A stretch of 64,000 bases of DNA from Nannochloropsis oceanica (Eukaryota; Sar; Eustigmatophyceae; Eustigmatales; Monodopsidaceae). The stretch's first letter is position 1; each line of letters starts with the position of its first letter. The DNA lies in contig CP038118.1 of assembly GCA_004519485.1 (NCBI GenBank), forward strand, positions 310,001 through 374,000. Direction: 5' to 3'. The notes beneath the pieces were generated by a model that saw only the letters and a program-made list of their open reading frames with translations, had not been told where the DNA came from and searched no databases. Shown here in pieces: positions 42,893 to 52,261 of this stretch. A program made the translations under genes and the position numbers.

Positions 42893-43732
42893 GGTTTGGT
42901 GCCTGGATAGGAAGGGAGGTTGTGATCGAGGACGGTATGAATAGCATATGAAGATAATGGTCAAGCAGCCCGGCATACCCTGCAGGCCTGGATGGAGAGG
43001 GACTTTGAGCAGAAATGATGACGACTTAATGCAGCAGAAGCAGAAGCCAAACATTTTATAGGCGCATAGTGGCAAAGAGGCGGAGCGCGTGAAAGAAAGG
43101 AATTCAGCGTGAAAAAAAATTGCAGGCGATGCTGCTGCTGCCACCGCTGTGAGTGCGGCAGGCCAGGATCCGTAAGCGACGGTTGCTTTGGTCCTGCTTT
43201 ACACTTGAGTCCTCAGAACAAGCTGATCAACCAGAGAGAAAGTATGCGTGTTGGACGCAAGAGCGCATCAGATCAAGTGGAGCGGGGCAGAGGCGAGGCT
43301 GGGTGCAGGCATGACGATTTGATGAGAAAAGCCGCAGTATTATTCATTATAAACCGACCGTTGCACGCTTCAAAATGCCCATGCCCATGTTCCCACGAAC
43401 CCAACAAACAACACCCGCAATACCACGGTCTGCGAGCCCGCCAGCATGCTTGGTAGCTGCAGTCACGGTATCTTCAGTTTCCTACCTTTGGCTAGCAGTG
43501 TGCTGCATGGGCGGGTTGCTGGTGATTAATTCGAAAGGGATTGCTAAACACACCCGACTTACTACACCATCACGCCAACAGGCGGCAATAAATGATCATA
43601 TAATTTTAATGAGGAGGCATACCGTTGCCCACGAGCCACCAGACCACACATGCCTACACTCAACCTTTTCCCTCTACGCTCCCTTTCCGTTCAGGCACTG
43701 GCAGCCCTCACGCTCCCATAAACGAGCCAGCA
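42893..43732. promoter_or_regulatory. Head-to-head intergenic region (LCB1 / coiled coil A)
   Basis: 840 bases; no supported gene. The N-terminal extension of the LCB1 frame (to 43144) lies here and is not taken as coding. Confidence 0.4.
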
Positions 43733-44785
43733 ATGAAAATCACATCCACCACTTTTGTCGCGGGCTGCTCCCTCCTCCTCCTCTGTCTAACTTGCACCCC
43801 TGAAACCGTGCGCGCGGACCAGGGCATGGACATGATGGACTTTGAGGTTCCTTCGGGTGATGACATGATGGACGCGGAGGCGTCTAACGAGGTCTTCTTT
43901 CTCTTGTCCGAGAAAGTTGGTACGTATTTCTTTATTCAATGTCCCGTGCCTGAACGTTGTCCTCCCATCTCGTCTCTCTATCTTGCCATTTCTCTTCTCT
44001 ATCCTCTCAGATCATGCTGTCTGCCCTCTTTTGCCTTTTCCCCACTCCCTTGCTTCCCTGCTGTTTCCTTGCCAAATCGCATCCCACATTTGACCAGCTA
44101 TTTCTCATCGCTTCCCATCCAACGCACACACAATAAAGCTGCCTTGACCACTGCGGAGGCCACCGTTCTCTCCCTCGAAGAGCAGCTCAAGGCCTCCTCC
44201 GAAGAGCTAGCGGACAAGGCCGAGCGCTTGTCCGCCTCGGAGAATGAAATCTCAGAACTATCAGAGCAAGTAAAAGAACTATCTTCCAAGCTGCTCAAGG
44301 GAGAGACCGCTGCGACCGTTGCAGCTACGAAGGGGGAAATGGCTGCCCTGACCAGCGAGCTGGAGCAGGCCCAGGAGGAGGTGAGGGAACTCAGCGAGAA
44401 GGTCAAGACCTTGGAAGCAACCGTGGCTGAGAGTGAATGGCAGGCAGAGAAGGCGGAGGACGAGAAGCAGATCCTGCGGAAGGACCTGGCAGAAATGACT
44501 GAAGGGAAAAGAGCAGCAGAGACGAGTTTGGATGGGGCGAAGGACGTGGCCGGATTGGCATTCGATCGCGTCAAATATCTGGAAGGGCAGGTTGCGAAGG
44601 CAAAGAGTGATGCAGTGACCGCCCGGAAGACGTGGGAGGAAGAATTGAGGTTGAAGGACAAAGAGGTGGTGGAGACCAAGGCAAAGCTTCAAGATGCTAT
44701 TGACAACAAATATTCATTCCGTGTCCTGTCGGAGGACTTGTCCGCCTGGTCGAAGAAGGCACGGGCGGTGATGAAGATCTGGTGA
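43733..44785 (+). CDS. Secreted or lumenal coiled-coil protein A
   Basis: Two exons (43733-43919 and 44139-44785), 277 residues. A signal peptide (TFVAGCSLLLLCLTCTPETVRA) precedes a short acidic stretch, and the second exon is a near-continuous coiled coil (LSLEEQLKASSEELADKAER and onward). The C-terminus has KYSFRVLSEDLSAWSKKA and stops at once. Domain order, intron position and phase match the gene at 48417-50336, so the two are paralogues; this one lacks the paralogue's C-terminal 200 residues and membrane segments. Function unknown. Confidence 0.8.
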   Translation: MKITSTTFVAGCSLLLLCLTCTPETVRADQGMDMMDFEVPSGDDMMDAEASNEVFFLLSEKVGTYFFIQCPVPERCPPISSLYLAISLLYPLRSCCLPSFAFSPLPCFPAVSLPNRIPHLTSYFSSLPIQRTHNKAALTTAEATVLSLEEQLKASSEELADKAERLSASENEISELSEQVKELSSKLLKGETAATVAATKGEMAALTSELEQAQEEVRELSEKVKTLEATVAESEWQAEKAEDEKQILRKDLAEMTEGKRAAETSLDGAKDVAGLAFDRVKYLEGQVAKAKSDAVTARKTWEEELRLKDKEVVETKAKLQDAIDNKYSFRVLSEDLSAWSKKARAVMKIW

Positions 44786-45542
44786 GAGTTCAGCGACAGA
44801 TGGGTGGGGCTTGGGTGTAGGTCTGCAAAAAATTTCTTGAATGATTTGGACCTGTCTTTATATAAAAGTGAGTGCGTAGGCAGTGGGAAGAAAAGTTACA
44901 GTTGAATGCAGACTCAAGAAAGAGGACAGCAGCAGTCAACCGGAGATTGTGAAGGGAAAGTTGGAGAGGAAATTCGAAGAAATAGCTTTGGGGAACCTTT
45001 CATGATACTGCAACTTTCGACAGTTCATGGGATTCATATACTTATTACTCAAAGAAACAAAAATGCCTCACTTTGACGATCCTAGGGTGTTTTGACCTCT
45101 CTCCCCACCACTACCGTGTAGCAAACTGGTGCTGGCCAGCGCGCGAGCAGCGCCCGGAAACCGTGATATAACCTTGCGCATTAATTTTTCATAGACGAAA
45201 ATACGAAGGGCAAAATAGGAATTAGCGCCATTGACGAGAGGTATGTGTGAGATGTCAAAAAAAAATAAGAACGGAGGAGGACCGGAAGGACCGGAGATGG
45301 TGACAATTAGTTCTTTTTGCCAACATCCCTCTAGAACTATCGCATGCAACCTGCGTCCTCTAGGACTTGCATACGAGGGGGAGCCTTCCAACAATAAATT
45401 GTTGCATGTTCATCCCTTATTTCTTGTCCGAGTTTTTCTAGCGACTTTGACAGGTTTTTCGATCAGGCAAAGTCCCCGGACGGCCCACACAGGGCCAGGA
45501 GGAGAAGGGGGAGGAGGATAAAAGAGGAGGTCAGCGGGAACG
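44786..45542. other. Flank of the Fanzor-like remnant
   Basis: 757 bases, AT-richer than neighbours. A minus-strand frame of 108 codons at 45068-45394 has no family resemblance and is not called. If the remnant below is TnpB-like, a guide-RNA region would be expected near its 3' end, within or just below 45543. Confidence 0.4.
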
Positions 45543-46385
45543 CTACACATAGAGTGTCCGCATATCTTGCCGCGGTTGACCAAACCGAAGATCATGGAGA
45601 CGAGCTTCCCCACGGACCATACTCCTGTACACCCGCAGGATGTTGCGTGCCCCATTGCCGTCCCGAGACACGAACTGTTCACAGGTGTCACACCAACAAA
45701 GTCCTCGGATGGCCCGCCCATGACCTCCTCCTCTGCCTCGTCCTCGTCCTCCTCCGCCTCCTCCGCCTCCNNNNNNNNNNNNNNNNNNNNNNNNNNNNNN
45801 NNNNNNNNNNNNNNNNNNNNNNNNNNNNNNNNNNNNNNNNNNNNNNNNNNNNNNNNNNNNNNNNNNNNNNCTGCCCCTTTTTCCCCTCGTCCTCCTGCCC
45901 CTCTTTCCCCTCGTCCTTCCCCTCGTCCTCCCCCTCCTTCCCCTCCCCCCTCTTCCTCCTCGTCGGAGCGCCCTCACTATCTTTCTCTTTCCCTTCTCCC
46001 TTCCTCTTGCAAGTGCCGCACGAATTCTAGCAATGATTTCTAGTGCTCGTGTTGCCTTTTCTCCGGGTAAAGAGAGCAAAGTAGGTATTCCTCTCGTTCC
46101 CTCTCCTCCTCCTCCTGTTCCCGCTTCGGCCGCCCCGACTCCTCCCAATCCTACCCTTCCAGAATCCCCTCCTGTATCCATCCTGCTATCCCTTCCCCCT
46201 CCTCCTCCTCCTGCAGCTGCCCGGGCTGGTGCTTCTGCGACTGCCATGCCGCATCCGGGCGGCTGCTGCTGCTTCCGCAGCCCGGGTTCTTTTCCCTCTT
46301 CTTCCTCCCCCTCCTCCTCCACCTCCTCCCACTGCCGGTGTTGGTGCTGGTGCTGATGTTGCACTGGCAAGCTCCACCCCGCCAC
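45543..46385 (-). mobile_element. Fanzor/TnpB-like C-terminal remnant, interrupted by gap
   Basis: The last 60 codons of this minus-strand frame read IRGLCWCDTCEQFV then SRDGNGARNILRVYRSM. This is the second half of the zinc ribbon plus the RuvC-III Asp-X-Asn block shared by TnpB (IS605 OrfB) and its eukaryotic relatives, the Fanzor RNA-guided nucleases. The rest of the frame is Arg/Gly-rich low complexity on both sides of 100 N and shows no RuvC-I or RuvC-II block. Either most of the gene is lost or the assembly here is wrong. Composition and AT-rich flanks differ from nearby genes. Call rests on one motif. Confidence 0.55.
45771..45870. other. Assembly gap (100 N)
   Basis: Exactly 100 N, the usual placeholder for a gap of unknown size. 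It is flanked on both sides by C/T-rich simple sequence (CCTCGTCCTCCTGCCCC-like), a likely reason for the break. Confidence 0.99.
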
Positions 46386-48416
46386 TTGACCTGTCGCACA
46401 AAAGATAAAGAAGAATCAGGTCTACATATTTCACTACGTGACTTAATGTGTCTTTTTCCTCCGTGTTGTGCATTTGGCGTTCCCAAGTAATTTCTTCCCA
46501 GGTGGTCGTCGCCTCATATTATTTCTATCTTGATTTTTAAATTGAAAATAAAACCATGAACGTCGAGAACCAGGACGCCAAGACAAGAGGAGCACCATTT
46601 GGGGGTTAGGAGGTTTTTGTGGACAAACCTTTGCCACAAACAAATAAACCACATATACTGCCATAAAAATAATTTAAGCTCTAGAAAGAGTAACAATCCT
46701 TATTGCGGTATTGTATGTAAAGGGAGCATGACCATGTTCGTGGACGCGGGAAGAAAGAGCGTTTTTGTAATTGTCTTGATAAAGCCTCTACCCTCTTCTC
46801 CTGACTTGCAATCCCAGGAATATGTTTGACAATGGATATCATGAAGTGTTCTGCTCCGTCATGCGTGTCATGCTCCCTTGAGAGGAGTTGCACGTAATAA
46901 ATTTCATAAGAGAAATCGTGCTATCCACGCCCAGCATCAGGGAGGGCGATGGTGGAAGAGAGGAAGCACCGGTGCTATTGTGAAGAGCTGTGGTAGTGGT
47001 GGACGGTCCCGAGCTGGCATCAGCGGTGAAGGAAGAGGGAGCGGACACGAGGTGCGGGTCGCGCCAGCGGCCGCCAGCTCCGTGGGGGGCAACGCAGATG
47101 ACAAGTGAGGGGCTGGTTCTGGCGAAGGAATTCATAGTGGTGTTGGCTAGAGACGGAAAGGGGTAGTAGTGCTCGGACGGGAAATCACAGGCCGGAGCCC
47201 GTGGTGGTAGTGTCAACGATTTTTATAGGGAGGTGGGAAGGGTCCAGTGCTTGCTGAGGAGATGACTGTGGAGAACGAAGCTGCAGCTTTATACGTGGCG
47301 GGAGGGCGGTGTGACAGAGTGCGAGTGCTATTCCTCCGCAGATTTGTGAGTCCACGGCAGGGGCGAGTGCGGAGTTGTTGAGGTGAGACGTCGTACGCCC
47401 AACAAATGTCCGGGCCGCCCTGCGGGCTGTGTGGGGTGAGGTTTTTGGGTGGGGGACGCAGGGGCGGAGGAAAGAACTGTCAGTGACCATATGCGGAAGT
47501 TGAAGGGCATGTGTAGTTACTTATTTACAAGCAACCTCACGAGCTGGTGACACGCCGACAAAAAGCATGAAGTTGAAGAGGAAGGGCGTCCGTGTGCGAG
47601 ACCCGTGTCTAGTGACTTATGGAGGATGACATGACCAGCGATGCGTGTACAAAAATAAGTGCGGTCGTCCCGCCTGGCCATGCCCTTGACGCCACCCGTC
47701 TCCGCAAAGCTTAGAAACGTGAGTGATTGATTACGAGATTTAAAGTGCGATGAAATGGATGCAAGGCGCTTCAGATATTTCTTCTAGATTAAAAAAAAAG
47801 CTATGTATATGGTAAGCACAGGTTTAATACTATCACACAGGCTTGATTTTGCGTGTTTTTTTTATATTATTTCCCCCTATGTTACCGGTGGCATAGGCAC
47901 GGGTTGCCAACTTTGAAGAGAAACTAGGCCCTCCGCCTAACCCTGCACTTTGTCCCAACTTCCCAATATATGTACAGTTGGCTCGTGCGACAGGCACCAG
48001 GCGGGGGCGACGTTGCCATGGATGAGGAGCAAGAGAGGAGACACCGCTCGAGAGTGTTTCAAATGGGACCGTTCATGTGCTTGTTGCCAATTAGAGCAGT
48101 GCAAAGTTGGAAACGGAACTATAGTTATTTCAGGTCATTTATTTCCTCCGTCATGACCCTCCGGTCACCCCACGCCAGCCACCGCGACAGACCTAGGCTG
48201 TGTTCAGAACACAACTTCTTCGCAGAACAGCAGTGTAAACTAGATTCACACCTGGTATTCGTCGGGGTCTGGTGTTTGATTCACTCGCGTTCGTGGACTA
48301 CCTATTTTCTTTCACTTCGCTCATTATTATCAACGCGTCCCCTCGACACCACCAAACACGTACGCCTTGCACTGTCACCACAACCAACCAGTCCACACGC
48401 GGGCAGCCTCTGAACA
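46386..48416. other. Gene-poor stretch between remnant and coiled coil B
   Basis: 2.03 kb. 46440-46920 is AT-rich and may belong to the inserted element. 46920-47500 has short open frames on both strands without family features. 47700-48416 is likely promoter and 5' leader of coiled coil B. Nothing else supported. Confidence 0.45.
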
Positions 48417-50336
48417 ATGGCCACGACGAGAAGACGTGGTGATCCCCGCTTCCCGGCCACCTTTCTCGCAAGCTGCTCTCTCGTCCTCATGTTCCTGGCT
48501 GCGGCCCCTACGGTCGTGCGCGGTGATGCGGCTGCCAGCAACGACCCCGCCGAGTTGATCGTGCCCACGGGCCATGGCACTCACTTTGACAAGATTGACG
48601 AACTCCAGAATGAAATTCAACAGAAAGTCGGTACGTGCGCGCATGCACATTTGATTCCAACCCGGGCTTATCCTTTCTCATTTTCTCCATGCTCTCTTCC
48701 AGAACCTCTATATGAGCATTGTGAACTCCCATTCACCATCCCCCTTCCCTCCTTTTCGTTACCCTTCTGTACCTACATACGCGCTCACTTCCACTCTTTC
48801 TCTTTCCTTCCCTCCCCAGCCGCCCTTTTCACCGCTGAGAAGGCTATCCTCTCCCTCCAAGACCAGCTCAACGCCGCCTCAACCCAACTTCAAGCAAATT
48901 CTGTTGCCCTGACGGCCTCCGACAGCGCGACAAAAGCCCTCACTTCTCAAATCAACGATCTTAGGCACAAGCTCCATTCTGCGGAAGCCACTGCTGAGGC
49001 AGCAGCGAAAAAGGAAACTGCTGCCTTGACGGAGAGGTTGCAGAAAGCGGAGAAGGAAGAAAAAGAGGGAAGGGAGGAGGTTAGGAAAATGAGGGAGAAG
49101 ATTGAAGGGTTGAAAAACGCATTGGTGTCGAAGGAAAAGAAGGAGGGGAAGGTGTGGGAGGAGGAGAAAAACAAGCTGCAGGCCCGGATTTCCACACTGA
49201 TCGAAGAGAAGGAAGCAGCAGCAGCGACTGTAGAAGTAGAGAAAGTGAAAGCTGCCGCAGCGGTGAGTAAAGCGAAGGAGGAGGCGGCAGCAGCTGTGGT
49301 GCAGGAGCAGAAGAAAGCAGCAGCAGCAGTAGGGAAGTCTCAGCAAGAGTTGACCCACACTCTCAGTGCCGAGAAAAAAAAGGCGGAGGCGGAGTTGAAG
49401 AGGATGCAGACAGAAGCCGCGGGGTTGAAAGCGCGATTAAACGTGCTGGAAACACAGGTGGCCAATGCGGACCGCAAGCTCGCGGAGGCCAGGGAGGGTT
49501 GGAATGAAAAAATGACGAAGAAGGAGAAGGAAGTAGGGGAGCTACAGGCGAGGCTAAAGCTTGCCATGGAAACTAAGTACTCAGGCAGAGTGTTGTGGGA
49601 AGATTTCACGGCTTGGACAAGAGGGGTGGGAATGATGGCTAAGGATAAGACTCAGAAGGGGGTAGCGTGGGCGGTGACAGAGGGGAGGAAGCAAGGGAAG
49701 GCTGCTCAGGTCGCTCTCGCACCCCTTGTGGCCACCGCCACGGAGAAGGCGAGGGAGTTGCAGGGGAAGGCAAGCAATGTGTGCATGCCTCTGGTGGAGA
49801 CTCACGTTCTCCCTCCCTACCGACAGCACGTACACCCGCTCTGGGAGAAAGTGAGGGAGGCCGCAATTCCTGTGTGGAGGCAGAAGGTGCAGCCTGGTCT
49901 CGCGCAGGGGGCAGCATGGGCAGCGAAATGTGCGAGGAAAGGCGTGGCGGTGGCGAGGGAAGAGAGTAGGAAGGGGAGGAGGGCTACGGTGGTCTGGGTG
50001 GGGAGGCAGGAGTGGAGCAAAGGGCGTGATGCGGACAGGCTGGTGGCGGGGGCGTTGTATGTGCTGACAGCCACCGTGCTGTTCCTCCTTCGGTCCCTCA
50101 TTAGGGGGTTTCTGGTCGGGTTGGGAGAGCTGACGGTGTGGCTGGTGAGGCTGCCTTTTGTCGTCATTTTCTGGATTTTTTTCTGGCCGTTTGTGGTGTT
50201 AGGATGGGGAAAGAAGAGGGAAGGTGGGGAGGCGGATGCTGCTGCCTGGGGAGGGGTGGCAGTGCAACGAGGAGGAGGAGGAGGAGAAGGAGGGAAGCGA
50301 GGGGGGGGGGCACCGCGAGCACACCCGTTGGCATAG
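48417..50336 (+). CDS. Coiled-coil membrane protein B
   Basis: Two exons (48417-48630 and 48820-50336), 576 residues. A signal peptide (FLASCSLVLMFLAAAPTVVRG) is followed by a long Ala/Lys/Glu coiled coil from about residue 75 to 385. The block KYSGRVLWEDFTAWTRG marks the end of the part shared with coiled coil A. After it come a basic helical stretch and two or three hydrophobic segments near residues 535-595 before a Gly-rich tail (ALYVLTATVLFLLRSLIRGF; LPFVVIFWIFFWPFVVLGWG). That gives a lumenal coiled coil with a C-terminal membrane anchor. Function unknown; the coil could form a scaffold. Confidence 0.82.
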   Translation: MATTRRRGDPRFPATFLASCSLVLMFLAAAPTVVRGDAAASNDPAELIVPTGHGTHFDKIDELQNEIQQKVGTCAHAHLIPTRAYPFSFSPCSLPEPLYEHCELPFTIPLPSFSLPFCTYIRAHFHSFSFLPSPAALFTAEKAILSLQDQLNAASTQLQANSVALTASDSATKALTSQINDLRHKLHSAEATAEAAAKKETAALTERLQKAEKEEKEGREEVRKMREKIEGLKNALVSKEKKEGKVWEEEKNKLQARISTLIEEKEAAAATVEVEKVKAAAAVSKAKEEAAAAVVQEQKKAAAAVGKSQQELTHTLSAEKKKAEAELKRMQTEAAGLKARLNVLETQVANADRKLAEAREGWNEKMTKKEKEVGELQARLKLAMETKYSGRVLWEDFTAWTRGVGMMAKDKTQKGVAWAVTEGRKQGKAAQVALAPLVATATEKARELQGKASNVCMPLVETHVLPPYRQHVHPLWEKVREAAIPVWRQKVQPGLAQGAAWAAKCARKGVAVAREESRKGRRATVVWVGRQEWSKGRDADRLVAGALYVLTATVLFLLRSLIRGFLVGLGELTVWLVRLPFVVIFWIFFWPFVVLGWGKKREGGEADAAAWGGVAVQRGGGGGEGGKRGGGAPRAHPLA

Positions 50337-50761
50337 CTCTAGCTCGGAAAGTTTAGGGGGAGAGGGATGGAGGGAAAGAGGGAGGAACGGAGAGAAGGAA
50401 AGGACGGTGCAAGGTAGTAAGCGTGAGAAGAGAAAAAGAGGAGGAGGGACAGAGGGACGTTTGATGTGGGAGACGTTCACATGGACCAGACAAATAGAAG
50501 CGAGGCAGACAAAAGGAAACGACAGACCTGTCTCTAGAGATGAAAAAGGCAAAATGGGACATAAGAAGGGTAGGAGGGCGCTAGCTGCCGAGAGCCGAAT
50601 CACAGCGCGTTGAACGATCTCAGTGCAACTTGACCCATGCCGTAAGACCACTCGTGCCAACACAACATAAAATACAACGACAGCAAAAAGCCACAAAGAA
50701 AAGAGCAAAAACGTGTTTGCTTTCATGTACTCTATAATTCTTTCCTTTTTTCCCCCCCGAC
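50337..50761. other. Convergent 3' region (coiled coil B / RPAC1)
   Basis: 425 bases, purine-rich just after the coiled coil B stop (GGGA-type at 50357-50400). No gene. Confidence 0.5.
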
Positions 50762-51829
50762 CTACCTCCCCCCTCCTTCACCCCCTCCTCCTCCACCCGC
50801 CGCGATTTCCTTCTCAATCGCCTCCAGCAGCACCGTACACTTGTGCCTTAACACATTCACTGCATCCTTCAAAATCCTCTCTGGCGACAAGGCCCCCACA
50901 CTTTCAATGCTAAATATAAAGTGGTCCGCCACCCGTTTCAACTTCACTTTCTCCACCGCTGGTCCCTCCCGGATGCACTCTCGACACATGGTGCAATCCC
51001 GTGGACGGTTGACCACGGCCTTCTTTCCCCCTCCTTTCCTCCCTCCTAGATCTTCAATATCAAAAACGTTCATCGGACATAGCTTCACAAGTCCCTCCGC
51101 CTCTTCCCCTGTGATGGGCTCGACGATCTCCACCCTCGGCAGTAGCCTATAGCTCGCCGTGCTAACTGGAGAGTACTTTGCGTGGTCTTTCCCCACCCCC
51201 TTTCGACACCAACCTTCAACCTTGATGCGTTGCCCCGGCTTCAGCTTAGCTAGGAGGATGTCGGAGTGCACGACACGAGGGGGGGCTTCTGCTAGCGTAA
51301 CGCCTTGCTCTCCCATTGGTCGCCAAACAAGTTGGTTGGAAAAGACACTGAGGGTGGGCGCGTTCAAGGCTGATGGTGGTGTGTTATTGTTATTCTTACT
51401 TTCTTCAGATTTCGGTGGTTGGAAGGAAATGTCCATGTCGAAGACGAGGGTGTTGTGCTCTGTTGCCTCACTGCTTGACCCTGGGGGCATGTACTCAAAC
51501 TGTGCCGGGTCTGCGAAGATGGGAATCAAGCCCAAGCGGTGAGCCAGGACCTCATCATGTAGGATAGAGGAGTTGGCAAACATGTGCACGGTCTCGATGG
51601 CCATGGTAGGGACTTCGGCTAGCAGGATACGACGCAAGGCGTTTGCCAAGGAGGCGTCTGCACCTATAAGATCAAATATCATTTCCTCTGCGTCCAGCTT
51701 GACGATGTGAATGCGTAGGTTTTCTCGCAGATGCTCCACAACTGTTTTAGCTTCCTCCAGAGACAAGGAGCGGTATGACTCATAGAGCTGATCTGCTTCC
51801 ACCAGGTAGGAGTCTACGCGAGTGGCCAT
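50762..51829 (-). CDS. RNA polymerase I/III subunit RPAC1 (AC40)
   Basis: Single exon, 355 residues, the usual size. RPAC1 is the alpha-like subunit that pairs with AC19 to seed assembly of RNA polymerases I and III. The alpha motif is ANALRRILLAEVPTMAIE, followed by ILHDEVLAHRLGLIPIF. A small Cys cluster (CTMCRECIREG) lies in the insert domain, and the C-terminal dimerisation helix begins FSIESVGALSPERILKDAV. The tail is poly-Gly. A 30-residue Ser/Asn insert near residue 140 is the only oddity. Confidence 0.95.
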   Translation of the reverse strand: MATRVDSYLVEADQLYESYRSLSLEEAKTVVEHLRENLRIHIVKLDAEEMIFDLIGADASLANALRRILLAEVPTMAIETVHMFANSSILHDEVLAHRLGLIPIFADPAQFEYMPPGSSSEATEHNTLVFDMDISFQPPKSEESKNNNNTPPSALNAPTLSVFSNQLVWRPMGEQGVTLAEAPPRVVHSDILLAKLKPGQRIKVEGWCRKGVGKDHAKYSPVSTASYRLLPRVEIVEPITGEEAEGLVKLCPMNVFDIEDLGGRKGGGKKAVVNRPRDCTMCRECIREGPAVEKVKLKRVADHFIFSIESVGALSPERILKDAVNVLRHKCTVLLEAIEKEIAAGGGGGGEGGGR

Positions 51830-52261
51830 TTATTTTTGCTTGCAGGGTGGGGAGGTCGAGAAAGAGAGGGTCGGATTGGCGGTGGGGTCGTTTACAAGGC
51901 CTGTCTTGGTTGCATGGATGGAAGGGGGCAGTCAAAGAGGAATAAGATTTCGCTACCTGTCAATATGGGGCATCTGGTGTCTGTTTGAGGGTGTGCTTTT
52001 GATGGCGGGCCAGTTAGCAAAGGAAAAAAGGGCAGGCAAGCCAAGGCCACTTACACTCACGGTTACGATGGTCCGTTTCAACGATGACGGTCTATGTCGC
52101 TTTTCCTATCCTCCAACAAAAACAGCAACATTTCAGAAGCTTAGAAATCTGATCTAATATGCACGCTGTCGCATTCTTTTATGCCTTTTCGTACTATCCT
52201 TTGAGGCTTTGCCCCAAAATGCCCAGCCCCCGCACTTCCAACACCTCCACAGGCAGCACAT
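51830..52261. promoter_or_regulatory. Intergenic region upstream of RPAC1
   Basis: 432 bases between the RPAC1 start and the AAMP stop, the same strand for both genes. Presumed RPAC1 promoter; no coding frame accepted. Confidence 0.4.

Noticed and set aside
42893-43144. N-terminal extension of LCB1
   Set aside because: The frame is open but the added residues do not resemble the family, and MAGDTTL gives the expected start before the membrane helix.
45068-45394. Minus-strand frame of 108 codons near the Fanzor-like remnant
   Set aside because: No TnpB-type or other family motif; may be chance in the element's flank.
46839-47490. Minus-strand frames upstream of the Fanzor-like remnant as the missing nuclease core
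   Set aside because: No RuvC-I or RuvC-II block can be read in them.
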